Notes under the pieces: generated by a model
What the model was told of the DNA's origin: nothing
Seen by the model: only the letters and a program-made list of their open reading frames with translations
The model's database searches: none
Program-made: the position numbers and the translations under genes
Shown here: in pieces, positions 44,936 through 58,002 of the stretch
How the letters are laid out: every line of letters starts with the position of its first letter
How positions within the stretch are numbered: position 1 is the first letter of the stretch
NCBI GenBank assembly: GCA_023213395.1
Contig: CM041465.1
Location: 2,356,001-2,420,000, forward strand
DNA length: 64,000 bases
Origin: Cycas panzhihuaensis
Taxonomy: Eukaryota; Cycadophyta
Reading direction: 5' to 3'

Positions 44936-45150
44936 TGTTGAAAACTAGAGCCAAGAATTGACAAAGAATGGAATTGTACTTTCTATTGAGATTCAATTTG
45001 CTTAAGTATATAAGAGTTATGAGTTGCTTACAACCACTAATGTAACTGATCACTCAGATTCTGCCAAGTGGCAAGATCTCATAAGAGTATTTAAGGGTGG
45101 GTCCAACATGGCCCCCTTTTCTATCCTAGATAAAACATTATATCTCAACA
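44936..45150 (-). repeat. Copia-G 5' LTR
   Basis: 215 bp, same ends as the 3' copy, followed on the plus strand by the GATTG duplication. Confidence 0.96.
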
Positions 45151-46300
45151 GATTGTAAGTGACCAAAAAAAAAAAAAATTATAAAAAAAAAAGTCCCAAA
45201 AATTTTAAGAAAAAATGAGATATCTTACTACCAAGAGCTTGGTTTGCTCTCAAACTTTAAAGGACCATCCAAAACATCATTCTTTATGAAATATCCCTTG
45301 ATGACTTAGGCCCAAATTCCATACTGAATGCTTAAAAATTTTTAAATTCTATTTTTTATTCTTTAGATTAATACTTATCACTAATAACTCAATTTCTATC
45401 TAAAATTTAGGAATAAAATCCTCTCATAATTTGGGACTTAAAACCCTCTCTAGCTAGATTTCCATTTTTTTCTTACAAAAGTGGGAGAATTTTACCTTGT
45501 AAGAATTTGAACCCAATTAAGAGACCCAAAAATCTATAAGAACCTTCTATACTCCTTATTCTATAACCAGATTGCCCTAGCCCCCCTTTACTTCTGAATT
45601 TAAAATAAAGTTTAGGATCCTATTCAAAAGATAAAAAATGAAATCATACTTCCTCATTGTAAAACATTGAGAATAATAGTCTATAAACACATAATAAAAC
45701 CCCTTTCATTCATATTTACTAACAAAGATTTAACTTAGGTATGTGGTGTGCTTTGGTTAGACCTAAACCAAATATCTCTTAACTAATAGTATGTTTCCAC
45801 TATTTCAAGTCTAAGCTAAGAGACAAGAAGCCCAAGAGAACCAAAGAGACTACATTTTCCAACTCCTAAGAAGAAGTATCCATCTAATTATGCTAATTAG
45901 TAAAGGTATGAATGAAGAAATGAAAGGATAGGATGTAAGGAGGCGATTAAATCTAATACTCTATACAATTGGATGGAGGAGTTCTAAGTTTGATATTATG
46001 TTGACAATGTTTCTTATGTCTTTCCTAAGGACTCCTTTCCTCCTATTCTTTCAACCTTTTAAGTTTTACTAAAATAAAAGAAAAGGGATAAGTGATGGAA
46101 ATCTCTCTGTCTCTCTCTCTCACTCTCACTTTTTAAATAAAATAAAAATATAAAAATAATTAATAAAACTACCATATCCATCTAGCTTCTTTTCAACACA
46201 CAAATAAGAAAACTAAATATGCATGCAATATTTTTTTTTTAGAATGAAGCATACTAAAATAAAAAAGAAACTACTTTATTTAGATGCAACACATACTTTT
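45151..46300. other. Unassigned AT-rich sequence between Copia-G and element H
   Basis: Starts with poly-A runs (45168-45192) and contains a CT-rich tract (tctctctgtctctctctctc, about 46103-46128). The last five bases (ctttt, 46296-46300) are the left target duplication of element H. No coding signal. Confidence 0.55.
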
Positions 46301-46636
46301 TGTTAGAAATGTAGTGGAGAGTAGAGTAGAGTAGGTAAACATAAATATTCAATCTATATTGCAAATGCATTTGAAATACATTGTATTAATCCATCTTTGA
46401 AGAAGAGTATACACAAATATTCTAAAGTAGGTGGTGTTAATAAACACCATATTTATGCACCCCATAGAATATATAGTTGTGAAAGAGCAGGGAAACCTCC
46501 TCAACCTCTAGAATTTAAAATAATATAAAATAATGTACAACTTAACATTTAAATAAACTTACCTAACTTACTATTAACATGTGTGTACTCACATATTTCT
46601 AAGGTGGGAGTGGGGTGAGGAATATTAACTCCAATA
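46301..46636 (-). repeat. Element H 3' LTR
   Basis: 336 bp. The minus-strand start has decayed to TATTGGAGTTAATATT; the other end is plus-strand TGTTAGAAATG. The polypurine tract (minus-strand attaagggggaata) abuts it at 46637-46650. Similar to the element E LTR throughout (ccactcccacctt, acatgtg, ggttgaggag, ggggtg phrases). Confidence 0.9.
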
Positions 46637-47340
46637 TATTCCCCCTTAATATTCATCATGATCATCTTTTATTTCTCCTTGAAATTGTGGAATAAATACT
46701 TAAGGAAGACTTTGAATACTTGTCATTTAGTTTGATAGTTATCATCATTGATGTAGTCAACAACTTACCTTATCATCGTTTTAACAATGTATATCTCTTT
46801 AATATTATATGGGTTAAATGGCTTCCAATTAGATTTAGCTTAATTTGAACGAGTAGAGGTAACTTTATCTTGATCTTTGTCTTTTACTTTAGTCAAGTCC
46901 AAGGTATATATCATCTCACCAAATGCAATATTAGAGTCATTACTTTTATTGAAATCTACAATAGTATATGTAACATTAGTCTCTTCATCAAAATACACCT
47001 GCTCTAACATCTGCCTCATATGAAAAATATTAGCAATATAATTAATAATATTAAATTCTAAGGTATCTCTCCCATAAACCAATTCTAAAGTATCCCATAT
47101 AGATTTGATTATGGTCATTTTACAAACATTATAAAATACATTGTGATCTATGGTACAAGATAATAGTGGTAGGGCTTCATTATTATTTTTTATATTTTCT
47201 TTAATATTTGGTTCATATCCATCTTTTACATATTTCGAAAGTTCATTTAAAATAAGGTATGTTTTCATTATTGTAATCTATATTTGAAAATCATTTCCAT
47301 TAAATATAAGAAAACTTATATTATTTAGATTTATTGTCAT
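46637..47340 (-). pseudogene. Element H gag (UBN2-type)
   Basis: From ATG 47340: MTINLNNISFLIFNGNDFQI, a stop in place of the usual Trp, then ITIMKTYLILNELSKYVKDGYEP, NIKENIKNNNEALPLLSCTI, IIKSIWDTLELVYGRDT, EQVYFDEETN and, to the stop at 46840, KDKDQDKVTST. The only break in 167 codons is the amber at the Trp. Beyond 46840 a frame-shifted tail ends FLKYLFHNFKEK, the counterpart of FFKYKFHKFKEK in element E. No zinc knuckle or protease follows. Confidence 0.85.
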
Positions 47341-47490
47341 TATATAAAAGACTTTAGTACATGATCAAAATATACGATTTTCAATAAATAAATAAGAAGA
47401 GTAATCCTCAAATAAAAAAAAATGATGCTTTAGAATAAATTTTACTATTCAAATCATGAAATAATGAGGCAAGATAAATGTTTCTTTATA
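47341..47490 (-). other. Element H leader next to gag
   Basis: AT-rich, non-coding. It ends at the CATTC target duplication of solo LTR I (47491-47495). Confidence 0.6.
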
Positions 47491-47495
47491 CATTC

Positions 47496-50267
47496 TGGAT
47501 GCGCGTCTACGGGATAGCTACCTAACTGAGTAGGAATAACGAGGGTGGTCAATAGCACTACCAAGTGCAGACAAGAACCTACGAGTAAGGCAAATACCAC
47601 GCAGGGTACCCTATGCACTGGAGCGTAAGTTCAGGACCTGCGGATGGTACCCAGCTACCTAAAGGTGGTTCTCCACTTCTACCAAGAGAAGGAGAGGTAG
47701 AAGAATAGCCAGGGTAGATCCTGGAAAAGAGTCCTCCCACCCTTGGATGGCCAAAAGGGAAGGGAGAGAACCCCTCGAGGGTTTCCCTATAGCAGAGAGA
47801 AACAAGTAAGGGGTAAGTAGGTGAGCAACCTATGAATAAGATCTTCTCAGTTATCTGGCTAGGCGGAAGAAAATCAAGGGACGATGAAGGGAATGGGAAC
47901 GATCGATTGATCAAGAGTTCCCCCCTTCGAAAGAGCAATCAAGAGAAAGGAGGGTGCTATGATGCACACAAGTAAACTAAATCAAGTATAACAAGTTAAT
48001 AAGATAAGGGTGAAGTTTACAAGGTGAAGGGAAAGGTTAAAAGGGGAAGCTTCCTAAAACCTTTTCCTATGATAGATATAATGCGTGAAATGTAACAAAC
48101 AGAATATAAACCAAAAAAGAGAGTTAGTTTCCCTTTTCCATTCAAATGATCTAATTACTACCGTGTAAAATCTTTTAAAGAAAAGAAAATGAAATGGAGT
48201 GAGAGTATATACTCGGAATGGAGATGCGGTTGAAGTAGCGGCATTCCCACAAGGTATCCAAGATCAGTCCACAAAGTGCAGCAAAAGAGAGGGGTCACGG
48301 TAGGACAAAGCATGGGGCTTCCTTACCTTCCCCGGAAGTGACACTAGAGTGCCAAGAAAGGAAAAAAGGAAAATGGTGGCAACAAATAAAATGCTAAAAT
48401 AAAATATAAGTAAAAGTACTTACCCACAAGAGAGAAGAGGAGGAAATCCCTTACGCCTTCCATGTACCTACAAGTAATCACAAATATCCCTTTCCAAGGA
48501 AAGGAGGCTAACAACATAAAGTGGAGTCCTAATAACATATGCGTACATATATGAAAGACAAGTCTCTATATCTATATGTTAGTGTACATGAACCACAAGG
48601 TTGCAACAATAATCTATAGCAGAACAAACTACTCAAATGAACAGTAAGTAGATAAGTAAGCCTCGGAGTGGCCCACCTCCTACAGAGAGCAACCCTACCC
48701 TCCCTCAAGAAGCCATAAGGCAGCGAGGGTATGGCTGTAAGGCTAGCTGAAAAATGGGACAGCAGAGATGCAAAAGAGCCCAAATCAAAGCTCAATAAGG
48801 CCAAGGTGCTATGGGAAGCAAACCAGACTGTTGAGAAGAGGATTGAGCTAAGAAAGGTAACCGGGGCTTATGTGTTACCCAGATTAGGGAAATGAGCCCT
48901 CAAATCAGTGTTGTAACAAGTGCCAACGCTGATTTCAGTGGCTAGAAATAGCCTACTAAACCCTTACTCTACTCCAAGAGTAGCACGGGGCAAAAAGGAA
49001 GGTTTGGAGGGCAAAAAGCCTCTTAGGGAGCGTGGAAGGTGGTACGGAATCCACCTAACTCTATCCCAAACCTTGTGTATCCCTCTTGACCGTTGTCCTG
49101 GGCATGGAACATAGGAAAAGAGGCCTAAATAGTAGAGAAAAAAAAGCCCAAGGGAAAGGCAAGAAACAACCCTTGGAACAAGATAAGACAAGCTAGTGTA
49201 AACATGCAAAACTAGGCATAAATCAGGCAAAGGAAAGACCCTAAACCAACAAATACATCTAGAGAAGATGGGAGGCATTTTCCTCTATTAAAACCTACTA
49301 GAAAGAGGCTAAGAAATCTATAGAAAGTCTATGGAGTAGCAGGTATGGAGCCCCTGCTAAGATGGCTGAAGGAAAACCTACACTTGAGACTACATGATGG
49401 CTGCTGGGCAAATAAGTCCTAGAAACTCTTTAAGGAAGCCCTCTCCAAGGTATGCAAGGGGCTGGGAAGATGTCAGAGCCAAACCAAAGGAGAGATGGGC
49501 ACTAGAGAGTAGTTGCAGGTCCTGAAACAGTAGTGGAGTAGTAGGGAACAACAGACAGCAGGGCGTTTTTCCTTGTGATCCTTCTAAAATGAGGCAAAAA
49601 GATCCCAAAAATAAATTAGGTAAGACTTAAATACCCAGCCTCAACCCTAATCGAGCGATTAGGGCATGGCTGGTAGTGAATTAAGTTATGAGACATGTGG
49701 CAATTTCACAATAAATGTGAGAATTACCATGATAGATTTTTAAAAATAAGTTGTGACAGTCGCACCACGGTAAACTTCGTGGTATCGCAGTAAATCTTGC
49801 AGTACCACGAAATCTACTGTGGTGCAGGACCAGAGGCCAAATCTGGCCTAAACAGCCAGCTGGTCAGGCCGATGACCTAAGAGGCCAAGAAGGTGGCTAC
49901 TTGCCCAGAGGTAGACAAGTAGACAAATGATCAACAAGAAGCGACAATGGGACTCAAAGGTGCAACAAGTCAACCAAATGACGATGGATCATCACACAGA
50001 TGGGGATGATATGAGCCAAATGGATCTTAATGTGAGTAGGGTAGAATGTAGGAAGTGACGTGGCTACCGGGGTATCACACTTGCTGGGAATGTGCCCTCG
50101 CTATAGTCATCATAGGCTAGATATATGTAGATGACAATAGGACCATCTATGAAATAATAGCATATAAGTAGATACTTATCATAAAAGAAAATAACAATAA
50201 GGTGAGGAGCATACCTGCATTTACCTGAGTCGACAGCTCTGTATCCATTCCTGGAAGCCGGGAAACA
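47496..50267. mobile_element. Solo LTR I, probably of a large-LTR retrotransposon
   Basis: 2,772 bp, clearly more GC-rich than its surroundings. It begins TGGATGCGCG, ends GGGAAACA, and is flanked by a perfect CATTC duplication (47491-47495 and 50268-50272). TG...CA ends and a 5-bp duplication without gag, pol or internal terminal repeats indicate a solo LTR left by recombination. The length points to a Ty3/gypsy type, but without a full copy the family and orientation are open. Open stretches inside (for example 47579-47938, 48964-49278) have no protein motifs. The segment near 49760-49820 holds three short inverted CACGG/ACCACG-type repeats. Confidence 0.65.
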
Positions 50268-50272
50268 CATTC

Positions 50273-53249
50273 AAATATCTTTTTGAATTGACAATGGAAA
50301 ATACTCCTTCAAAAAAAATATATAGAATAAAGTAACAACATTCTTTTTCAAAGCAAACTGAATTTACTTTTTCAAAAATTTGATTGAATAATAAGGAGCT
50401 AAAAGGAGAACTCAAAGAAATAAAACTTAAATTTGTTTTATTGTTTAAATGCCTTCTTAATCAATTAGCCAAGTGATTACTTAAAGAATATAAGGAAAAT
50501 ATCCTCTTGGATTAAAAATAATATTTAAACTAAGTTCCTTTAAAGCAATAATGAATATATGAATCTTAAAAATAAAATGCTTAATGGAGTGTGCCTTGAA
50601 ATGCTTAAAAGTATAAAAGAATAAGTTTATAGATATGTACTATTATGCACCTTTCAACTTTCAAATACAATGGATTTAAAGCAATTGAAATATACCTTCT
50701 ACTAGTAAATCAAGAAGCTTGAAATACAAATTTTCAAAGGAATATGTCTTCAATCGAATATATTCCTTGAATGATCATATGTAATCTAATAACTTTCAAA
50801 TTGAGATGCTCTTTGTAAAAGTAGATAAGAGACTATATGCACCTTCTCTAATGTTATGCAATGAATCAATAGAACCTTCAATATTTGAATGCTCCTAAAT
50901 CTTAGAATGTTAAATGAACTTAAAAGTAAAACATAAATAAAATAACTTGTAACTATGCCCTTTGTAATGTCCTTTCCAAGCTAAAAAAATGACTTTAATA
51001 TGTAGAAGAATGTTACAAATTTTTTTTGTATTAGTAAAAATTAAATGAGAGGAAGCTCCTTTATAAATTTAAAAATAAACTAGGTGTACCTTGAAATTTC
51101 CAAGAAGATATTACTTGAAATGATTAAATATTCTCAAAATATTCTATATTAAAATGGAGGTATAAAAAATAACGTAAATGGAAAGGTAAGTAGTATTAAT
51201 TTGATGTATTGATCTAAGTAGACCTCTTGATCCTCAAGAAGTTAAAACTAATGCTAAAATCTATAATTCAACTTGTAATCTTATAAAAAAATAATAAATA
51301 TCCTTAAGAAATTGATTAGGAGAAAATAATACTAAAATAGAATTAATTAAATAAAAATTTTACTTAAAATATTATAAAATGTGTCTAATTAGGGCTGAAC
51401 TAGAGACTTGAATTAAGGATCTTTAAACACCTATAAAATAATGTTAAAATAATATGAAACTAGTTCTCATATATGGATCTCTAAAAATCATTTCTGTCAG
51501 TTCTTATGGTTTGAAGAACGAAGCTATAATAGTCAAGTTATTGAAGAAACAATGAACATGCCCCTTTTCGGCAAGTGAACTAAGTGTAAAAAAGAAGGTC
51601 AACTTTGACTAAGTCAAATGCTATTGAAATAGACTCAAATTAAGCAAAGGATGCTACTAGGCTAAAGAGCTCCAAAATACGAATCCAACGAGTCTAACTT
51701 TGTAAGAAACTGACACTCCAGTAAAGAGTTATAGTAGAAAATATGAGTGGTCCTTTATGTGTACTAATAAATAAAATTTTTAAAAGAAAAGGTAATAAGC
51801 CCCTTTGGAATTAGGTTGCTAGTTATATGCAGACTTGATATGCTTAACTGTTAAGTGCCTAAGGGGGCTAATAGACTCCGAACCTTATAGAATATAGTTA
51901 ATACCCTTAAAAACCAAATAAATTAAAAACAACCTAAAAATTTTCAAGTCTGCTCCCAAAAAGGTAAAGATATGGTTACATGGGAGCTAAATACAACCTT
52001 AATAGAATGGTAGGGGGGGCTAAGTAAATTGAATGCCATAGATTTCAAAGTATTATCAAATTTAACTTAATTTAATTGAACTTTATAAAAATATAAATAA
52101 AACTTCAAACAAAATACCATTTAACGACAACTACATAGACAATCCATTCCAAGTTAGATCAATCTAACCACTGGAATAGGGTGCCTTGATATATTGACAA
52201 AATAAGTATTTATATTTAGAAAAAATATTTGAAAAAATGAATAAAAATAGAGGAAAGGAGGAGACGAATGATGATGGACTAGAGCTATAATCAAAGCATT
52301 CTAAACTACAGTTGAATCCAATGCCTTAACCCTGGAATTAGAATCCAATTTGAATTTCTAACCTAGTTGCCTCTGATCTAAAATTAATACAAAATGCCAT
52401 CAAATAAATTCAAAATGCCTTCATATTATTGATGATAACCTTCAATAAATGTAAGAATTAAATAATTCATTTAATTAGATAACATGATCAGCTTGAAGGA
52501 TATAAGTTAATATGGCCCTATCATAGTTACTTGTGTTGCTCTTCATTGACCTATATGTGATAATTTGGCCAAGGACAATGAACACTATAATGTAGTGTGG
52601 TCAAAATCGATAGTAAGACAGAAGAATATTGATAGGGTAGAGTAGAAGGGTAGAAGATTTATGGCAAGCTTCATAAATACTGGCTCGAGGTTTAGATCCT
52701 CTTTTAAAATAGGTTAAGAAGGAGTATTGCAAGCTTTGTACAACTCTTTATGAGGGTTACTTCTCTAGTTTTATGACGATAAGATCTATGAGCATCAATA
52801 TACTAATTTCAGTAAATCTGAAGCTAAATACAACTTGTTTTAAAGTAATTTTAAACAAACACTTGGTTGTGTTTATCTTATTTTAATATTGTACTGCCAT
52901 GAGCCAAGCACATGATGATCAGTAATTGTTTCCTTCTTTATTGAATCCCTTTTCTCACTAGAGAAAGAGATCTTTAAAAATTTCTTTAGGGTGGAACAAC
53001 TTGGTCAAGACATTTGAGGTTGCTTTATCAAAGAGATTAAAGAATCTGAAACTGAAAAATAGATCAGATATTTTGAATTTGATAGGGATTCAAGTAGCCC
53101 GAAAGCTTTGTTTAAGATACACGTGGATATTTACTTAGAGTTTTCAGTTACAGAGTGGAAGCAGTGATGGATAGATGAATACATAGAGTATAGCATTAAG
53201 CTTCTTGATATTTGTAATGTTCTCAGTGCAAAGCTATCAAAGCTTGATT
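50273..53249 (-). other. Element H leader, middle part
   Basis: About 3 kb of AT-rich, stop-filled sequence, comparable with the leader of element E in position and composition. No gene is recognised. It ends at the AGGGT duplication of Copia-J (53250-53254). Confidence 0.6.
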
Positions 53250-53254
53250 AGGGT

Positions 53255-53703
53255 TGTGAGAATAGAGGCACAAATGCAGCATTAGTAGGATCAAGAAATG
53301 CAAATGATAACAAGAAATAACTAGAAGATAACACTGTATAAGTACACATTGATTGACAAGTGGAAAACCCTTTCTGGGGAACAAAAACCACCTCCTAAGC
53401 TAATTTTATTAATAATAAACTAAAACCACTATACAAAATAACCAACCCCCAAAATAGCCTTTAGTTAGGCATTTGGACAGACCTCCTATATTCCTAGAAC
53501 TAACTCCATGAATTTAGGAGATGAATAAATATAACAGAGGTTCGTTGGAATGCAGTTCCACATTTCAATGACCATCCACAAATTAATTAATATAAACATA
53601 AGTTTAAATATTAGAATCACTTAAATTACATTTAAGACATGTGACTAAATAATAACATTAAGAAACATAATGAAACATAAAGTTTACATTATATATTCTA
53701 ATA
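53255..53703 (-). repeat. Copia-J 3' LTR
   Basis: 449 bp, plus-strand TGTGAGAATAGAGG to TATTCTAATA (CA decayed to TA). Confidence 0.93.
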
Positions 53704-53751
53704 TCCCCCTTTAATGTAAACTTTTATACTGGAGAGAAAAGAAGAGCTTCA

Positions 53752-54285
53752 TCATGGTGATCCCCCTTTGATGGAGACTTCTTTTATCTGCAATAAATCT
53801 TTGAGATTTAAAAACTTTGGTTCAGTTAAAGACTTCATAAGAATGTCAACAATATGTAAATCTATTGGACAATAATACAGAGAAACAAGATTATCAGTAA
53901 CTAAATTACGAATAAAATGTTGATGTAATTCAATATGTTTAGTCCTAGAATGAGAAATAGGATTAATGGCTATAGAAATTGTACCTTGATTATCAACTTT
54001 AATTTTAATTGAAGAGTTTAGAGACAGACCAATTTCATTTAGTAGTGATTTTATCCAAAGTGCTTCTTTATCAGCTTCGACTAATGCTTGATATTCAGCT
54101 TCAGTTATAGATAAAGCTAGTGCCTGCATTTTTTTGCTAGACCAAGTAATAGGTAAGGAATCAATAAAAAATACATAACCTGAAGTAGATTTACAATCAT
54201 TTGAATTACCTACCCAATCAAAATCAGTACATCCAGTTAATATTAGTGGTTTATTATAAAAGTTATAAGTTAAACCATAAAACAC
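53752..54285 (-). pseudogene. Copia-J RNase H, open
   Basis: 177 codons without a stop. GCTDFDWVGNSNDCKSTSGYVF (first Asp), TWSSKKMQALALSITEAEYQAL (Glu), IKVDNQGTISIAINPISHSR (second Asp), TKHIELHQHFIRNLV and VDILMKSLTEPKFLNL to the C-terminus. All Copia RNase H blocks are present, and the stop is close to the polypurine tract as expected. Confidence 0.95.
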
Positions 54286-55200
54286 AATATTCTTTAGATA
54301 GTGTAAGATGCGTTTAGTGGCTTTCCAATGAGATTCGTATGGTTGTTGTATATAACGGGAGCATAAAGAAATAGCATAAGAAATGTCAGGGTGGGTGTGA
54401 GTAAGATAGATTGGACTACTAATGAGTTATCTGTATAGAGTTGGATCACATAACAGAGTTGGACAATCAGTAGACAGTTTAACTCCTGATTGTAAAGGAT
54501 TAGATATAGGTTTAGTATTTTCCATATTAAACTACTGAATTAAATCGAGAATATACTTAGATTGAGATAATGTTATATTTGAATTATTTTGATAAACTTG
54601 TAAACCAAGAAAGTAATGTAATAGACCTAAATCGGTCATTTCAAATTTGTTCATTAAAGTAGATTTAAGATGATGAATATTATGAATTGATGATCCAGTA
54701 ATGATAATATCATCAACATAAAGGATTAGAATAATAAGATTTTTATTTTCACGTTTAAAATAAAGATTTGGATCACTAATACATCTAGTGTATCCAATGT
54801 GGATTAAATAATCACCGACTTTGGTATACCAAGCTCAAGGAGCTTGTTTTAAACCATAAATAGATTTTTTAAATTTGCAAACTAAATTAGGATTTTCAAT
54901 AAATCCAGGTGGCTGTGGCATGTAGATCTCTTCTTTGAGATCACCATTCAAGAAAGCATTCTTAACATCCATTTGGTGGATTTCCCAACCAAACTTGGCT
55001 ACAAGAGCAATAACTATCTTGATTGTATTCATCTTTGTGACAGGGGCAAAGGTTTCATTATGGTCAATGCCATCTATTTGAGAAAATCCTTTGGCAACAA
55101 GGCGAGCTTTATATTTTTCCACTACGCCTGTTGAGTTATATTTAGTCCTATAAACCCATTTACAGTCGATGACATTTTTATCAGGTGGGAGAGGAACAAG
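54286..55200 (-). pseudogene. Copia-J reverse transcriptase
   Basis: The minus strand reads DCKWVYRTKYNSTGVVEKYK, ARLVAKGFSQIDGIDHNETFAPV, GWEIHQMDVKNAFLNGDLKE, EIYMPQPPGF, CKFKKSIYGLKQAP, a stop in place of Arg at 54833-54835, then the catalytic YVDDIIITGSS, LLHYFLGLQVYQNN and HPDISYAISLCSRYIQQP. Only about four stops and essentially one frame, so a relatively well-kept domain. Confidence 0.95.
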
Positions 55201-56485
55201 ATCTCAGGTTGAACTTTTAATTAAGGTAACAAATTCAGTCTGCATAGCATCCTTCCATATAAGATTGTTACTGGCTTGTTTAAAAGTTTTGGGATCATTG
55301 TTGTCCATTATTTTTTTCATTAAGGCAAAATTAGCATGAAGTTTTTGTGCACGTGTGTATCTAGAATCGGTAGGATTTCCTACATCAAACCCAACATTAC
55401 CAAGCATTTTGGTTGTGCAAACAGGTTGCTTATGAGTAACTGTATCTGAAGATGCAGGTTGATTTGATGAACTAGCCTGAAGGGAAGGATCTATTTCAGT
55501 GGGTTTAGATAGAGTCCAATTTTGCACTTGAGTTGATAAAGAATCTATAATTTCTGAATCAACTTGTTTATCAGAAGGGTCAACCAAATGAGTGTTGGTT
55601 AACAAATCTTCAACAAGAAGTTCTACATAAGTAGATGTTGAAGTAGATCATTCTTCATCAAATATTACATCATGCAAAATAGAAATGTTATACGTGACTG
55701 GATCTAAAAGTCTATAAGCTTTGCTCTCTTCACTATAGCCAACGAAGATGTATTTTTGACTTTTTTTATCTAACTTTTTACATTTTTTGTGAGGGATATG
55801 TCCCCACGCAATACTGCCAAAGATTCATAAATGATTGACAGATGGTTTTCTTCTAGACCATTTTTGTTCTAGAGTAACGTTCTATAGATATTTACTAGGT
55901 AAACTATTTAATAAATAATTAAAGCAATTAATTACTTCTACCCATAATTTTAAATCAAGATTCTTTGCATGTAACATGCAATGAGTTATTTCAACAAGAG
56001 TATGGCTTTTGCATTCAGCAACACCATTTTATTGAGGTGTGTATGCAACTAAATGTTGAAATTTAATTCCATGTGATTTGCAGAAAGAGGTAAATTTTCT
56101 ACTTAAATATTCCTTAGCATTATCAGATCAAAATATTTTGATTCTTGAATTTGATTGATTTTCAACTAATGTTTTATATTCAACGAAAATGTCAAACACT
56201 TAACTGTATGTTTTGAGCATATAAACCCAATATTTTCTTGAATAATCATCTATGAATGTAACAAAATAATGAGAACCTGAGTATGATGGTACATGAAAGG
56301 GTCCACATATGTCAGAGTGGACAAGTTTGAGTGGAGCAGTTACTCGGTATTAAGTTTTGTGTGGAAATGGATCCATGTGTTATTTTCCTGTCACACAGGC
56401 TTCACAAACACCATAAACAGTGTTTAAGGGTGGTAATACCATTTCATGCTTAATAAAATATTGTAGTTTACCATAACTGGTATGG
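55201..56485 (-). pseudogene. Copia-J integrase and linker
   Basis: KFSHTSYGKLQYFIK with the CEACVTGK zinc half-site, then HSDICGPFHVPS (first Asp), YFVTFIDDYSRKYWVYML, SDNAKEYLSRKF (second Asp), AYTPQ-NGVAECKSHTLVEI (Glu), KKCKKLDKKSQKYIFVGYSE and a Ser/Thr-rich linker (55204-55605) with TDSRYTRAQKLHANFAL. Frame largely continuous with about nine stops, several at Arg, Gln or Trp positions. Confidence 0.92.
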
Positions 56486-56935
56486 CTAAATTTTGCATGC
56501 TAAAGTTTGCTGACTAAGTCAGATTTGGCAATAAAAGTATTAAAAGATTTTGATTTATTATTTTGAAGACTGGTTAGACTATAGAGACCTATGTTATGAT
56601 CAACAGGTCCTGAGGTAATACATTTGAATTTGTGTAATAGATCCTTAATGATAAATTTATTTTTCCAAAATTTGATGACAAGGTCTTTCTGGCAGATTTG
56701 ATAAACTGAGAGGAGGTTTGGTAACAAACTAGGTATGTAAAAGATGTCCTTGATTGAACCATCTTTTAGGGTAACATCACCAGATCCTTTGACTTTAAGT
56801 TGATTACCACTATCGAAAGAAATCTCTTCTTTAGAGTTCATTTCAGATTGATAAGTGGTTAAATTTTTCTGGTGTCCAGTCATATGATGGGATGCACCAG
56901 AGTCAAGGATCCACTGTGGTGGTTGATTTGAAGGA
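56486..56935 (-). pseudogene. Copia-J protease
   Basis: The minus strand reads QWILDSGASHHMTGHQKNL, with an intact D-S-G active site at about 56895-56915. Next come LKVKGSGDVTLKDGSIKDIF and YIPSLLPNLLSVYQICQKDL, the blocks expected in Copia proteases. Open for at least 127 codons (56500-56883) and upstream through the active site. Confidence 0.93.
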
Positions 56936-58002
56936 GCAACAAATGCAAAAGTTGTTGCTGCTAAAGACCAATTATGAAATTGTTGATTTTGAGGTCGTGA
57001 TTGAGAATGAGATTGAAAATAGGATTGTGAATGGGATTAAGGTTTATTTTGCAATCCCTTGGAAGCTTTCCATGCTTCCGAAGCTATTCAGCTTCTATAG
57101 ACATCAATAGTATGGCCTCTTTTATGACAATAGGCACAACTAGTGTTTTGAGAAGAAGTAGCGTTGTTCTTATTAGAAAAGAATTGATTAGAAGTATTCT
57201 GGTTTTTAGTTAGACTAGAATATTTAACATTGTTTTGTGAATTAGATGGTGAACCTCGATGAGGTTTCTGGAATTTTGGATTATTATGAAAATTGTTATT
57301 CTGTTATTTATTTTTAAATTGTGGCTTAGTTTTAGAAAACAAAGCCTACGAAGGATCTTTTAATGTACCTAATTGAATTAACATTGTCTGATATTCAATT
57401 AGTTAATTAGTCAACTGATTGAATATGATAGGTGGGTTGCCAGCTTGTTATCTAGTAGTTTTGAAGAGATTAAAGTGCATTGGTAGTTTGTTTACTGTAA
57501 GACATACGAGCGTGTCATCGTCTCTAACATGCGTGGTTATTTTTTCTACATCACCTTCTTTGGTCTTAGATTTGATGCAGTTATCTAGATCTTTATTAAT
57601 TGATTGAATTTTAGTTAAAAAATCCTCAACATTTGAAAAGTCATCAAAAATCAGATTATACAATTGCTGTTCTAGGACACCCACTTGATGTGTATCAACC
57701 TTGTCATATTTTTCTTCCAAGGTTTTCCAGACAATGGCTAAGTCAACTTTTTTAGAAAACTGACAACTGATTTATGGTGAGAGTGAGTTTAATATGGTGC
57801 CTAACATGGCATCTAAGTTCATCAGATATACCATAAGACTCTCAGTAGCATCTACTTTTGGTTTTTGAAATTCACCTGTCACATATCGCCATACTTTTTG
57901 TTGTTTGAGCTAATGGGATATGCGATTCCTCCAGTCGACATAGTTTGAGCTAGTTAATACTGGAATTGAAACATAGGTGACTATCCCTGGCATTAATGCC
58001 AT
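56936..58002 (-). pseudogene. Copia-J gag with altered zinc knuckle
   Basis: ATG 58002 gives MALMPGIVTYVSIPVLTSSN, YVDWRNRI, then KVWRYVTGEFQKPKVDATE and the capsid region (57448-57720 open: NLIFDDFSNVEDFLTKIQSI). The knuckle CAYCHKRGHTIDVY (about 57096-57140) has Tyr where the last Cys is expected, a single G-to-A change. Several stops and frame changes. Confidence 0.88.

Larger units (their letters stand above)
39923..45150 (-). mobile_element. Copia-G, youngest Ty1/copia retrotransposon of the window
   Basis: 5.2-kb complete element with 215-bp LTRs at both ends, differing at about 9-10 sites by hand count. It has a perfect GATTG duplication (39918-39922 and 45151-45155), a perfect 12-base primer site and a polypurine tract. 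Minus strand, gag to RNase H in Copia order, related to Copia-D. It still has several stops and frameshifts, so it is not autonomous now. Confidence 0.96.

Noticed and set aside
47579-49608. Several minus-strand open stretches of 60-119 codons inside solo LTR I
   Set aside because: They lie in a GC-rich LTR with few stops by composition, overlap each other in different frames and show no domain.
47479-50267. Alternative left end of solo LTR I at 47479, giving a TGTTTC...GAAACA inverted repeat
   Set aside because: That start gives no target duplication (ATAAA against CATTC), whereas a start at 47496 gives a perfect CATTC duplication.
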